Shown: piece after piece, positions 1 through 19,340 of the stretch | Numbering within the stretch: the stretch's first letter is position 1 | Layout of the letters: each line of letters opens with the position of its first letter | Source of the DNA: Halocaridina rubra | Lineage: Eukaryota; Arthropoda; Malacostraca; Decapoda; Atyidae | NCBI GenBank assembly: GCA_037179515.1 | Contig: JAXCGZ010007596.1 | Span: forward strand, 124,925-188,924 | DNA length: 64,000 nt | Reading direction: 5' to 3' | Translations under genes and position numbers: made by a program | Notes under the pieces: model-generated | The model's input: only the letters and a program-made list of their open reading frames with translations | What the model was told of the DNA's origin: nothing | Database searches by the model: none

Positions 1-2162
1 CTCATAAAAGAGAAGTAACATGCATTCACAGTTTGGTAACAAATCGCTTACTTTCTAATTGAAAGTATACATAGCTGGACTATGCTGTAATAGATAACTG
101 CAAACCTTATAGTCATTGAAGAGAGTTTGCTTCTAGACTGTGTTGCCTTGAATGAGTTATTTGATATATTTGTCTTATTGCAGTTTTCCTCTTCCTCTTT
201 AAGCCTAATTAAACACTTGGGTTTTAAAGCTAAACTGAGACCTAATCCTTAGCAGAATATGCTCTGAACTTTTATTAGGGATTAGTTTTTAGCTGTCTTA
301 CAGTTCTTCAGTACACAATAAAATTATTCAAGTATTGAGAATGAAATAGTATTTTGCCTTGCAATTCGCAAGTAACTGTGGGTTTAAAGAGCAAAGTATG
401 TATTGACTCACGAGATATTGAAATCGGTATTGCATCACGGACTCCTTTTACTACTGAGGGCTAGGATGGTTCCTCCTTGCAAAGGACTTTGGTTTTGGCA
501 AGTGCAACTGTTTCCCAGACTGAATGCCCTTTCTAATCTCAGGCCATGGCAGACAGCGAACCCTTCTCCTGACTAATCAATGTGGCGAGCGATGCCACTT
601 TATGGCTACCCACTCATGAGATATTACGCAGGTCCAGTTTGTAAGCTTCTACATGTCTTGCGCCTTCCTTGGATAGCAAAGTCTTGAATTCATCAGAAAA
701 TGTATTAGTAAGGATTGTATTTTTTTGACATTGTTGTTTCCTACTAATTCTTGATATACGGTATTAAGCTTTTCTTATCACCATGTTGGAAGAGAGAAAA
801 CTACATAGAAGTTTATAATGAGAAATTCCATGGGATTTTTTGCATGCCAGGAAATTGTGGACATGAAGCTGTTATATGTAGTTTATCATTTGGTACTTTT
901 TGTCATTTTCTTGTCACTACTTTGTCTATGGTAAAGATACAGACATACAGCTCTTATTCATGGTTTATTGCTTGTTCCTTTCCTGTCGATTCTCTGCCTG
1001 TATTGCTCAAAGGACTTGCGTCTTCATTTCATACTTATCAGTCAATCTTTTCCAGTCATTTTATCATGATTCTTGTGTTTTTACTCCTAGTTTTATTGTG
1101 AGCATGAACATTCAGCCGTCTCGTATGTGTTTTCATTCGTCGTCTCTGGTTACTTTTTTATTTGTGTTTTGTGTCTGCATATACTGTTACATAGGCCTGC
1201 CTCTGTCATTTGTGTCTAAATATTGATGTTCAGAGTTTGTTGTATCTGACTGCTTATTGCAGTAACAGCATTTACTCTTTTGTATAAAATAGTCCTTACT
1301 ATAGTTAATTCATTCTCAGTTTGCCTTAAAACTCCTATTTTAACAGATAACTTCTGTGTATTGGTGAAGTGGTGTCGTTTACATGCCTTAGCAACTTAGT
1401 TACTCTATAGAACAAGAATTGGTCTGGTTTATAGACCATAATTGCAGGACCAGACTGCTATTCTTTTAGTATTGACATTTAAGGTACCCTCGCTTGGATT
1501 ACACAGGTAGAAAAATCATTGATTTAGTATGTGTGATGGGAACTGTTACCTCTGAAATGTCCTTTATAATCGTTTAGTTGTTTGAATTACTAATGAGATT
1601 GTTTTAGGGTGTATTGAGAGTGAAAAACATAAAATGATAATACTAGTTTAGGTAGCTTTTCTTTCTCTGGAAAGATTGTGATGTTGCTCAAGCATATTTG
1701 ATTACATTATTGCTTCTTTTAAGATTGGTTTAGAGTCTGTATGTAGATGGTTTCGTCCCTCTAGTGCTGAGTAGTGTTTGCAGAGGTTGTTACGTTAGGT
1801 CTTGCTGTGGTTTTTAACTACTGGCCATTGTATCCAAAAGTTGCTGTTTGTATCCATTCATACACTTTATATGCAATTCTTATCCATGTTTCAGGGCACA
1901 TATAACTGATAATACATGATAAATTAGCAATATTGGATAGCTGTTATTAAGAGGAAGTGACGAGTAGCTTCCTCTATTCCCGTGCTAAACATTCAAGTTA
2001 TTACATTTGCAGCTGTTAATCTCATGCTCAGGAAAGCTAATTGTTAATTTTAAACTGGCTGTTCACTCCATAGTCAAACAGCGTCTGTAGGTGTGAAGGC
2101 GACGTTAGTCCGACTTGGCGGCTTAAAGGTTTGGGGATGTAGATCTGAGCTGTCAGGATTGT
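1..2162. other. Left flank of the array, no gene recognised
   Basis: AT-rich sequence. The open frames at 751-1101 and 900-1226 are short, overlapping, low-complexity and hydrophobic, and resemble no family I know. The only recognisable item is a diverged SINE near 432-585. Sequence just left of 2163 does not recur in the array, so the array edge lies at about 2161-2163. Confidence 0.6.
432..585 (-). repeat. Diverged SINE copy (family related to 42527-42715)
   Basis: The stretch reading cacggactcc, ctactgaggg, aaaggacttt, ggcaagtgca and gcgaaccctt follows the same order of blocks as the much better copies at 42527, 43038 and 46875, with many substitutions. It looks like an old copy in reverse orientation. 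Confidence 0.55.
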
Positions 2163-2617
2163 TCTACCTACGGAGTACAACCCGCGGGTTCTCAATCGAC
2201 CTAGCATATTGAAAAACTCCATAGTAAGAGGAGAGAAAGAATATGGGGATTGAGCACCAGTACTGCCCCCCGGGGGATTGTCGAGCCACTTGTGAAATAG
2301 TTCTCTTAGAAACAATGACTTTGGCCCATGAGGGTTAATTGTGAATAAAACAACGACTCCTAAGTAATCAATATTTGTTTTTCATTTAAGTAAAGAGAGT
2401 TATTAGTCAGTCTTCTTTGACATAGGATGTACGTACATTTGCTGCTTCAGACTGAGATATGTTATAGTAAGGTTACTCATGCCTATATTGATACTTTCCT
2501 GAATATTGTTAATTCAAATCATGAATTATTATTCTTGTGGATCTTGGATTTGCTACACTATTAAATTTGTTCTCTCTTTTTTATCGTAATTGTATAAGAT
2601 ATTTGTAATGTTTGTAA

Positions 2618-2646
2618 ATAAATTTTATTAAAAAAAAAAAAAAAAA
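2618..2646 (+). other. AATAAA plus A-run: retroposed 3' end inside each monomer
   Basis: Each monomer carries taaataaattttatt followed directly by 11-18 A residues. The AATAAA lies only about 8 bases before the A-run, which fits a retroposed tail better than a genuine cleavage site. The element's 5' limit is not clear. Equivalent sites are near 6832, 10551, 14367, 17449, 24768 and 27880. Confidence 0.45.
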
Positions 2647-3945
2647 CAGCCACGATGATGAGTCATATTCGTCCTTTTGATTAGGATGTGGCATGATGCC
2701 CTCCAATGACTACCCTCATTTTGGGAGAGGACATAACTGGCTGAGTGGCATGAATGTTTTTTTTTTTTTAAAGTATTATATACCAAGGAAAACATGATTG
2801 TTTAATACATAGCATTTTCTGTCTCTGACTTAAGATATCTTGTTCTTTACCTCATCAATTCCTTATTTATATATCTTTTTCTTTCCTCTTTCGCAAGACA
2901 TTTGGTAACAATTCATTATTTGTAGATATAATTTCATGAATATCGAGTTGGTATGCAATGTATGGTTTGAGGCCCAGAAGACTTAATTCACACATAGTTT
3001 TGTTCACGTTCTTTTGTTGCAGGTAAAATGAAGTATATGACATGGTGTGGTACACTGTACTAAACTCAGTTTGTTTATAGTTCAGTATTAATGCAACAAA
3101 AGGAAAAAATTACCTACTGTGTAAGCTATGTGAAACAAGTATTTTGCACCTCTTACTATACGTGAATGTTGTAAGAAATTCCTCAAGGTGCGTAAGATAT
3201 TGTCACATATAACAGAACTGAAAGCCCCTGAAGATATATCTTAAAGAATACAGCTAATGGCATGGGGCATGGTATTTGGAAACTTAATAAAACATACTCA
3301 TGCATTACATCATTCTAGAGGAATCAAAATTTTTTATCACCTACCCCTAATGCCAATTTTTACTTCGTCCGTACAGCTTGCAAGAACGTTTCTTTATGGA
3401 GTTCCTCCTTTTTCATGTGCATGTCTGACTTGTAAAAAAATGCATACTTTCAATAAAAACTTTCGTCATTTACTTCAGTTTGATATATCCCTCTAACAAT
3501 ATGTCTAGTTTTACATACAGTCGGTATTCACTGTCACTTATATTTACTCTATAACTGATTTAGTGTTTTCATATACTTGGCACTAAAGACTAGAATGATA
3601 TTTCAGTATCTTAGTACTGTGCTCAATAACCATTTTTGGGTGAAAGAAAGGACCATGTACACTCTCCTTACTCTGTGCCTGGTTCGGCTCCCTAGAGGGA
3701 GAGGATACCAAGTCCAGCAGCAGTTACTCCCTTGCTGCTCCCCATCTCATGCCTATTCAGGAGGCATGACCACAGGATGAAAATATTATTGTAATAACGA
3801 TGGTAAATAAAATATGAAATTTCTGTATTTTTTTATTTTTAATAAAACAAGTCTCCGGTTCAAATACAATTCTTACCCAGATAAATATGTAGTCTCTACA
3901 CACTTCATAGCACTTGATCTCTTAGGTTTTGGAGAGCTCTACATA

Positions 3946-4346
<401 letters not shown>

Positions 4347-5289
4347 TTGAGAGCAAATATTAGAGCACATATGTTATACTCCACTACGTAAAAGACAGAC
4401 TACGGAGTGTTTAGAGACTACGTAAATATCTGGCACCCCAGATAAATTGAAGTCACACATGTCATAACCATGGTCGTTTACATACTGCAGAGCCTTACAA
4501 TATACGCTTCCAAAAGATAGAATACAGTATATACACATGAAAGGCTCTACCAACTTCTAAAAGACAAAGCTATGAAGTGTGTTTAGACTACATATTTATC
4601 TGGGGTGCCAGATATGTAAGTAATCCCTACATACTTTACATTTCCAGTCATGTACAAGTTGGAGCCTTACATATACTCTATTATTCATTCAGAGAGAGAG
4701 AGAGAGTGAAAATACTCTGCTCTCCAAAACCTAGGAAACAAGTGCTGTGAAGTGTGTAGAGACTACCAATCGGTTGCCAGGTCACAGTATAGTGTCTAAG
4801 CATTTCCAAGCTTCTGTCTTTTTAAGATACTGGAGGTTACATAGAATCTCTTATCTATGTAAACCAACAATAACTAAAACACAAGAGCTTATAAATGTGA
4901 ATATGCTATACAGTAACCTGGAATGTTTTACCTAAAACTACAATACTTCCTTATAGTCGTGCAAAAATAATCTGCTTAATAAATGCATATAGTTTGCTCT
5001 AGTTTAATACTACTGATCAATGGTGGAAAGTACAGATCACCTAAGACTATGGTTGCCTTGAACAAGATTCAGGAATATAACACTCAAACAGTAACTTCCA
5101 TATTCTCATCCAGAGATCATACTAAGAAGGTTAATTTATTTTATATTCTTTACTTTTTATGTCGACAATGACTTCTCTTTTCACTGTGAGTGGTCATCAA
5201 GGGTCAGAGCATCTTACCATGATGAAAAAAGGAGTTCCAAATCCAACAGTAGTCGGCTGGGTAAATGCTTCCCTTCTTATCAATATTCC

Positions 5290-5430
5290 GGTTTTACGTC
5301 ACGGACTCCCTTTTCTACCAAGGGCTGGGACGGTTGCCTTCTTGCGAAGGACTTGTTTTGGCAGATGTAATCGTTACCCTGAGTGCAAGCCCTTGCTAAC
5401 CTCAGACCGTGACGGGGCGCGAACCCTCGT
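5290..5430 (-). repeat. SINE fragment within monomer 1 (recurs in all monomers)
   Basis: The text from cggttttacgtcacgg to ggcgcgaaccctcg matches the SINE copies at 42527 and 43038. It keeps the box-B-like part but loses the tRNA-like head with box A, and the sequence then changes to tatcccttcttatcaat. Equivalent fragments lie near 9252, 13027, 16696, 23441, 27131 and 30237, so the SINE was present before the array amplified. Confidence 0.8.
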
Positions 5431-6036
5431 ATCCCTTCTTATCAATATTAGTATCCTTACAATTTCCATATAATTTCATGAATAATTTCATATAGACATT
5501 GACTATTGATTGGCGCGTTGTTTAGGAATATGGTCTGTGAATAAAATAAACCTATGGTGGCCAATCATGGATAAAATATAAAGGGTTAAACTTGGCATAA
5601 ACAAAAGATATAAACTATGTACAGTACTTCCTTTAAGATGATACCAAGCACTGAGAAGGTTGTCATATTGATGTTTGTTTGGCAAATGGACATTACCTAA
5701 TGCACTATAACAACAGCTTTTCCAGATCTTGTCCAACAGTCATACTAAGAGGCTGTTTTTTTACTTTTCTCTAGCTATTCTGTCAATTTTGATCCTTATT
5801 ATTTTTACTCTTAAGAGGTCACTGCAGGTCACAGCATTGTTAGATAGAATAATGAAAGTCATCTCTCAGGCAGAGCACTTCATCACAAAATCCAACAGTA
5901 GCTGCCAGTGTGGATGCTTCTATTTTGACAATTTACAAAATTTAAGTTTCCACGAATATGAATAAAAAGCCAAAACAGAGATTTTCTCATTAACAAATAT
6001 AGTTTGTTTAGGAATCGCTCAATCCATCAGGGCAAG

Positions 6037-6139
<103 letters not shown>

Positions 6140-6220
6140 TAAACTGATACATAGTTCCAACTCTAAGTTAAAACCAATATAAATAAAAGGGGAAAAAGTC
6201 AAGTACATCCTCTTAATATA

Positions 6221-6425
6221 ACATCTTCTTCTTCTTCTTCGTCTACATCTTTTCCCACTTTTATGTGGGGTCGATGTTTCTGGCCAGTTATCTGTACTGG
6301 CCATATTTTGGTTTTGGCAAAATTTTTATGGTCGGATGCCCTTCCTGCCGCCAACCCTCCCCATCTACCCGGGCTTGGGACCGCCACCAAGTTGAGGCTG
6401 GCTTGCCCCCCTCAGTGGCTGGGTT
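6221..6425 (-). mobile_element. Retroposed RTE-type LINE tail / SINE inserted in one spacer
   Basis: Other B spacers read directly from tcttaatataacatc to aagtactgg or aagaactgg, while this one has about 200 bp inserted. The left flank tcttaatataacatc and right flank tcttgatataacatc form a ~15 bp target-site duplication with one mismatch. On the minus strand the insert ends in gtgggaaaagatg and a (GAA)n tail. That tail matches the 3' end of the RTE-like LINE at 32697-32995 (gaccccatata, gggaaaag, GAA repeat). It inserted after the array was made. Confidence 0.75.
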
Positions 6426-6642
6426 CCTCTTGATATAACATCAAGAACTGGAAATTTGGACTAGTGCATGATTCAAGAGTACTGCAAGTCTTAAGTAAAA
6501 TGCTACGTTCCACCAATAATAATAATAGTACAAAAAAATCTGCAATGATTATTTTTGCAGTAACTAGAGAAGTTTTTACAAGAATAAAATCCATACACAA
6601 GTTTCATCTTCACAAATGATTACGTCGGATTCCACATAGGAT

Positions 6643-9553
<2,911 letters not shown>

Positions 9554-10363
9554 AAACTTGGCATAAACAAAAGATAAAAACTATGTACAGTACTTCCTTT
9601 AAGATGATACCAAGCACTGAGAAGGTTGTCATATTGATGTTTGTTTGGCAAATGGACATTACCTAATGCACTATAACAACAGCTTTTCCAGATCTGGTCC
9701 AACAGTCATACTAAGAGGTTGTTTCTTTTACTTTTCTCTAGCTTTTCTGTCAATTTTGATTCTTATTATTTTTACTCTTAAGAGGTCACTGCAGGTCACA
9801 GCATTGTGAAATAGAAAAATTCATCTCTCAGGCAAAGCACTTCACAAAATCCAACAGTAGCTGCCAGTGTGGATGCTTCGATTTTGACAATTTAAAAAAG
9901 TTAAGAGTTTCCACGAATATGAATAAATACACAAAACAAAGATTTTCTCATTAACAAATATAGTTTGTTTAGGAATCGCTCAATCCATCAGGGCAAGATG
10001 ATGATGATTATCATTATTATTATTATTTTTATTATTATTATTATTATTATTTTTTTTTTTTATTATTTTTTTTTTGAGGGTAAACTGATACATAGTTCCA
10101 ACTCTAAGTTAAAACCAATATAAATAAAAGGGGAAACAGTCAAGTACATCCTCTTAATATAACATCAAGTACTGGAAATTTGGTCTAGTGCATAATCCAA
10201 GAGTACTGCAAGTCTTAAGTAAAATGCTACGTTCCACCAATAATAATAATAAAAAAAATTCCGCAATGATTATTTTTGCAGTAACTAGAGAAGTTTTTAC
10301 AAGAATAAAATACATACACAAGTTTCATCTTCACAAATGATTACATCGGATTCCTCATAGGAT
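9554..10363 (+). repeat. Array spacer, long B form (monomers 2/3)
   Basis: B spacer at the one type II to type I junction where an A spacer would be expected. It carries several private differences, such as a diverged block around 9880-9915 and an irregular ATT/T tract at 9990-10074. Confidence 0.85.
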
Positions 10364-13326
<2,963 letters not shown>

Positions 13327-13760
13327 AAACCTGGCATAAACAAAAGATAAAAACTATGTACAGTACTTCCTTTAAGATGAAACCAAGCACTGAGAAGGTT
13401 GTCATATTGATGTTTGTTTGGCAAATGGACATTACCTAATGCACTATAACAACAGCTTTTCCAGATCTTGTCCAACAGTCATACTAAGAGGCTGTTTCTT
13501 TTACTTTTCTCAAGCTTTTCTGTCAATTTTGATCCTAATTATTTTTACTCTAAGAGGTCACAGCATATGTGAAATAGAGAAAGTCATCTCTCAGGCAGAG
13601 CACTTCATCACAAAATCCAACAGTAGCTGCCAGTGCGGATGCTTCTATTTTGACAATTTAAAAAATTTAAGTTTCCACGAATATGAATAAAAAGCCAAAA
13701 CAGAGATTTTCTCATTAACAAATATAGTTTGTTTAGGAATCGCTCCATCCATCAGGGCAA

Positions 13761-13854
<94 letters not shown>

Positions 13855-14180
13855 TTTATTTTTTTTATTTTTTTATTTATTTATTTTTTTTTGAGGGTAA
13901 ACTGATACATAGTTCCAACCCTAAGTTAAAACCAATATAAATAAAAGGGGAAAAAGTCAAGTACATCCTCTTAATATAACATCAAGAACTGGAAATTTGG
14001 TCTAGTGCATGATTCAAGAGTACTGCAAGTCTTAAGTAAAATGCTACGTTCCACCAATAATAATAGTAAAAAAAAATCTGCAATGATTATTTTTGCAGTA
14101 ACTAGAGAAGTTTTTACAAGAATAAAATACATACACAAGTTTCATCTTCACAAATGATTACGTCGGATTCCACATAGGAT
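13327..14180 (+). repeat. Array spacer, long B form (monomers 3/4)
   Basis: B spacer with a long (ATT)n at 13760-13855 that grades into T-rich sequence. It lacks the private insertion seen at 6221-6425. Confidence 0.87.
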
Positions 14181-16083
14181 GTACGTACATTTGCTGATTC
14201 AGACTGAGATATGTTATAGTAAGGTTACTCATGCCTATTTTGATACTTTCCTGAATATTGTTAATTTAGATCATGAATTATTATTCTTGTGCATCTTGGC
14301 TTTGCTACACTATTAAATTTGTTCTCTTTTTTTATAGTAATTGTATAAGATATTTGTAATGTTTGTAAATAAATTTTATTAAAAAAAAAAAAAACAGCCA
14401 CGATGATGAGTCATATTCGTCCTTTTGATTAGGATGTGGCATGATGCCCTCCAATGACTACCCTCATTTTGGGAGAGGAAATAACTGGCTGAGTGGCATG
14501 AATGTTTTTTTTTTTATTTAAGCACTATATACCAAGGAAATCATGATTGTTTAATACATAGTATTTTCTGTCTCTGACTTAAGATATCTTGTTCTTACCT
14601 CTTCACTTCCTTATTAATATATCTTTTTCTTTCCTCTTTCGCGAGACATTTGGTAACAATTCATTATTTGTAGATATTATTTCATGAATATCGAGTTGGT
14701 ATGCAATGTATGGTTTGAGGCCCAGAAGACTTAATTCACACATAGTTTTGTTCACGTTCTTTTGTTGCAGGTAAAATGAAGTATATGACATGGTGTGGTA
14801 CACTGTACTAAACCCAGTTTGTTTATGGTTCAGTATTAATGCAACAAAAAGAAAAAAATTACCTACTGTGTAAGCTATGTGAAACAAGTATTCTGCACCT
14901 CTTACTATATGTGAATGTTGTTAGAAATTCCTCAAGGTGCGAAAGATAGTGTCACATATAACAGAACTGAAAGCTCCAGAAGATATATCTTAAAGAATAC
15001 AGCTAATGGCATGGGGCATGGTATTTGGAAAATTAATAAAACATACGCATGCATTACATCATTCTAGAGGAATAAACATTTTTTATCACCTACCCCTAAT
15101 GCCAATTTTTACTTCGTCCGTACAGCTTGCAAGAACGTTTCTCTATGGAGTTCCTTCTTTTTCATGTGCATGTCTAACTTGTAAAAAAATGCATACTTTC
15201 AATAAAAACTTTCGTCATTTACTTCAGTTTGAGATATCCCTCTAACAATATGTCTGGCTTTACATAGTCGGTATTCACTATGTCACTTATATTTACTCTA
15301 TAACTGATTTAGTGCTTTCATATACTTGGCACTAAAGACTATAATGATATCTCAGTATCTTAGTACTGTGCTCAGTAACCATTTTTGGGTGAAAGAAAGG
15401 ACCATGAACACGCTCCTTGCTCTGTGCCTGGTTCGGCTCCCTAGAGGGAGAGGATACCAAGTCCAGCAGCAGTCACTCCCTTGCTGCTCCCCATCTCATG
15501 CCTATTCAGGAGGCATGACCACAGGATGACAATATTATTGTAATAATGATGGTAAATAAAAGATGAAATTAAAATATTTTTTTAATTTTAATAAAACAAG
15601 TCTCCGGTTCAAATACAATTCTTACCCAGAGAAATATGTAGTCTCTACACACTTCATAGCACTTGTCTCTTAGGTTTTGGAGAGCTCTACATTCATTCAT
15701 TCATTCATTCATGCACTCTCTCTCTCTTTCTTTCTTTCTTTTGAGAGCAAATATTAGAGCACATATGTTAGACTCCACTACGTAAAAGACAGGAACTACG
15801 GAGTGTGTAGAGACTATGTAAATATCTGTCATCCCAGATAAATTTGAAGTCAACACATGTCATAACCTTGGTCTTTTACATACTGCAGAGCCTTACAATA
15901 TACGCTTCCAAAAGATAGAATACAGTATATACACATGAAAGGCTCTCCAACATCTAAAAGACAAGAGCTATGAAGTGTGTTTAGACTACATATTTATCTG
16001 GGGTGCCAGATATGTAAGTAATCCCTACATACTTTACATTTCCAGTCATGTACAAGTTGGAGCCTTACATATACTCTATTATT

Positions 16084-16120
<37 letters not shown>

Positions 16121-16996
16121 AATACTCTGCTCTCCAAAACCTAAGAAACAAGTGCTGTGAAGTGTGTAGAGACTACTAATCGGTTGCCAGGTCACTGTAT
16201 AGTGTCTAAGCATTTCCAAGCTTCTGTCTTTTTAAGATACTGGAGGCTTACATAGAATCTCTTATCTATGTAAACCAACAATAACTAAAACACAAGAGCT
16301 TATAAATGTGAATATGCTATACAGTAACCTGGAATGTTTTACCTAAAACTACAATACTTCCTTATAGTCGTGCAAAAATAATCTGCTTAATAAATGCATA
16401 TAGTTTGCTCTAGTTTAATACTACTGATCATTGGTGGAAAGTACAGATCACCTAAGACTATGGTTGCCTTGAACAAGATTCAGGAATATAACACTCAAAC
16501 AGTAACTTCCATATTATCATCCAGAGATCATACTAAGAAGGTTAATTTATTTTATATTCTTTACTTTTTATGTCGACAATGACTTCTCTTTTCACTGTGA
16601 GTGGTCATCAAGGGTCAGAGCATCTTACCATGATGAAAAGGAGTTCCAAATCCAACAGTAGTCGGCTGGGTAAATGCTTCCCTTCTTATCAATGTTCCGG
16701 TTTTACGTCACGGACTCCCTTTTCTACCAAGTGTTGGGACGGTTGCCTTCTTGCGAAGGACTTGTTTTGGCAGATGTAATCGTTACCCTGAGGGCAAGCC
16801 TTTGCTAACCTCAGACCGTGACGGGGCGCGAACCCTCGTATCCCTTCTTATCAATATTAGTATCCTTACAATTTCCATATAATTTCATGAATAATTTCAT
16901 ATAGACATTGACTATTGATTGGCGCGTTGTTTAGGAATATGATCTGTGAATACAATAAACCTATGGTGGCCACTCATGGATAAAATATAAAGGGTT
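14181..16996 (+). repeat. Array monomer 4 (type II)
   Basis: Type II core with a very short TC stretch (about 15716-15727) beside repeated CATT, and (AG)n at about 16089-16117. It shares private variants with monomer 6 (agagaaatatgtag, cagtcactccc, a tgttggg variant in the SINE fragment). Monomers 4 and 6 are therefore closest relatives. Confidence 0.9.
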
Positions 16997-17260
16997 CTAC
17001 CCACGGAGTACAACCCACGGGTTCTCAATCGACCTAGCATATTGAAAAACTCCATAGTAAGAGGAGAGAAAGAACATGGGGATTGAGCATCGGTACTGCC
17101 CCCCGGGGGATTGTTGAGCCATTTGTGAAATAGTTCTCTTAGAAACAATGACTTAGGCCCATGAGGGTTAATTGTGAATAAAACAACGACTCCTAGTAAT
17201 CAATATTTGTTTTTCATTTAAGTAAAGAGAGTTATTAGTCAGCCTTCTTTGACATAGTAT
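16997..17260 (+). repeat. Array spacer, short A form (monomers 4/5)
   Basis: 264 bp spacer beginning tctacccacggagtac and ending ttgacatagtat. It is homologous to the left edge of the array (2163-2427) and to 27426-27689, and has no similarity to the B spacer. Confidence 0.88.
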
Positions 17261-18778
17261 GTACGTACATTTGCTGCTTCAGACTGAGATATGTTAGAGT
17301 AAGGTTACTCATGACTATATTGATACTTTCCTGAATATTGTTAATTCAAATCATAAATTATTATTCTTGTGCATCTTGGATTTGCTACACTATTAAATTT
17401 GTTCTCTTTTTTTTATCGTAATTGTATAAGATATTTGTAATGTTTGTAAATAAATTTTATTAAAAAAAAAAAACCCAGCCACGATGATGAGTCATATTCG
17501 TCCTTTTGATTAGGATGTGGCATGATGCCCTCCAATGACTACCCTCATTTTGGGAGAGGACATAACTGGCTGAGTGGCATGAATGTTTTTTTTTTCTTTT
17601 TAAAGTATTATATACCAAGGAAATCATGATTGTTTCATACATAGCATTTTCTGTCTCTGACTTAAGATATCTTGTTCTTTACCTCATCAATTCCTTATTT
17701 ATATATCTTTTTCTTTCCTCTTTCACAAGACATTTGGTAACAATTCATTATTTGTAGATATTATTTCATGAATATCGAGTTGGTATGCAATGTATGGTTT
17801 GAGGCCCAGAAGAATTAATTCACGCATAGTTTTGTTCACATTCTTTTGTTGCAGGTAAAATGAAGTATATGACATGGTGTGGTACACTGTACTAAACCCT
17901 GTTTGTTTATAGTTCAGTATTAATGCAATAAAAGAAAAAAATTACCTACTGTGTAAGCTATGTGAAACAAGTATTCTGCACCTCTTACTATATGTGAATG
18001 TTGTTAGAAATTCCTCAAGGTGCGTAAGATATTGTCACATATAACAGAACTGAAAGCCCCTGAAGATATATCTTAAAGAATACAGCTAATGGCATGGGGC
18101 ATGGTATTTGGAAACTTAATAAAGCATACTCATGCATTACATCATTCTAGAGGAATCAAAATTTTTTATCACCAGCCCCTAATGCCAATTTTTACTTCGT
18201 CCATACAGCTTGCAAGAAAGTTTCTCTATGGAGTTCCTTCTTTTTCATGTGCATGTCTGACTTGTAAAAAAATGCATACTTTTAATAAAAACTTTCGTCA
18301 TTTACGTCAGTTTGAGTTATCCCTCTAACAATATGTCTGGCTTTACATACAGTCGGTATTCACTATGTCACTTATATTTACTCTATAACTGATTTAGTGC
18401 TTTCATATACTTGGCACTAAAGACTAGAATGATATTTCAGTATCTTAGTACTGTGCTCAATAACCATTTTTGGATGAAAGAAAGGACCATGAACACTCTC
18501 TTTACTCTGTGCCTGGTTCGGCTCCCTAGAGGGAGAGGATACCAAGTCCAGCTGCAGTTACTCTCTTGCTGCTCCCCATCTCATGCCTATTCAGGAGGCA
18601 TGACCACAGGATGAAAATATTATTGTAATAACGATGGTAAATAAAATATGAAATTTCTGTATTTTTTTATTTTTAATAAAACAAGTCTCCGGTTCAAATA
18701 CAATTCTTACCCAGATAAATATGTAGTCTCTACACACTTCATAGCACTTGTCTCTTAGGTTTTGGAGAGCTCTACATA

Positions 18779-18780
<2 letters not shown>

Positions 18781-18866
<86 letters not shown>
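18781..18866 (+). repeat. (TC)n tract, left of the LINE
   Basis: Pure TC repeats that end where LINE sequence begins. Together with 22401-22507 this is the target tract of the insertion. Confidence 0.95.
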
Positions 18867-18868
<2 letters not shown>

Positions 18869-19340
18869 GGCCAATAACGACAGTCAAAATAACACATACA
18901 GGAACAGAAACTACGACCGGCATCGCCAGCTCCCCTCAATAAGAAATAATATGATACGACTGCATAACAATGAATTCAGAAACGTCACTCAAGAAAGTAG
19001 CAACGATCAGCATTCTAGAAGGGATCCTCAGCAGCATTCGGATGGACGTCATACCCGGGATTTTCGTCATCAGAATCGTCAAATCCCACCTGGTATCCGA
19101 GGATGGAGATGAGACTCGAGGATGAATCGCAGTCTTTACGATCTCGACCAACCACGGCGCTACCCCCAGCGTCCCCGGGCGAGGGAGAAATTGCAGCAGC
19201 TCTACAGTCGTCGACAGCCCTGTTCAAACTGTGGGGAAATAAACCATGATCTTTCCCACTGTAGGTTTAACTATAGACTTAAATGTGGTCACTGCCGTGA
19301 ACATGGCCATAAAACAAGATTATGTCCCTTAAATATATAG
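18867..19340 (+). pseudogene. LINE ORF1 C-terminal part with two CCHC zinc knuckles
   Basis: One reading frame runs from the truncation point to the TAG at 19338-19340, interrupted only by a TGA at 19110-19112. The N-terminal part is Asn/Arg/Gln-rich. Near the end are two Cys-X2-Cys-X4-His-X4-Cys motifs, CSNCGEINHDLSHC and CGHCREHGHKTRLC, which would bind zinc and nucleic acid as expected for a retrotransposon ORF1 or Gag-like protein. The N-terminal half is lost by 5' truncation. The internal TGA is probably a point mutation because the frame continues after it. Confidence 0.85.

Noticed and set aside
2037..2315. 92-codon minus-strand frame at the left edge
   Set aside because: Half of it lies in unique flank and half in the A spacer, with a different N-terminal continuation at 16912 and 27341; no conserved product.
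2867..3055. 62-codon minus-strand frame recurring in the monomers
   Set aside because: Same reasoning: conserved only to the extent that the DNA is; no domain, no splice context.
3257..3496. 79-codon frame recurring in most array monomers
   Set aside because: It recurs because the monomers are recent copies. An altered start context and an extra base break it in monomer 2 and an extra A in monomer 6, and it resembles no known protein.
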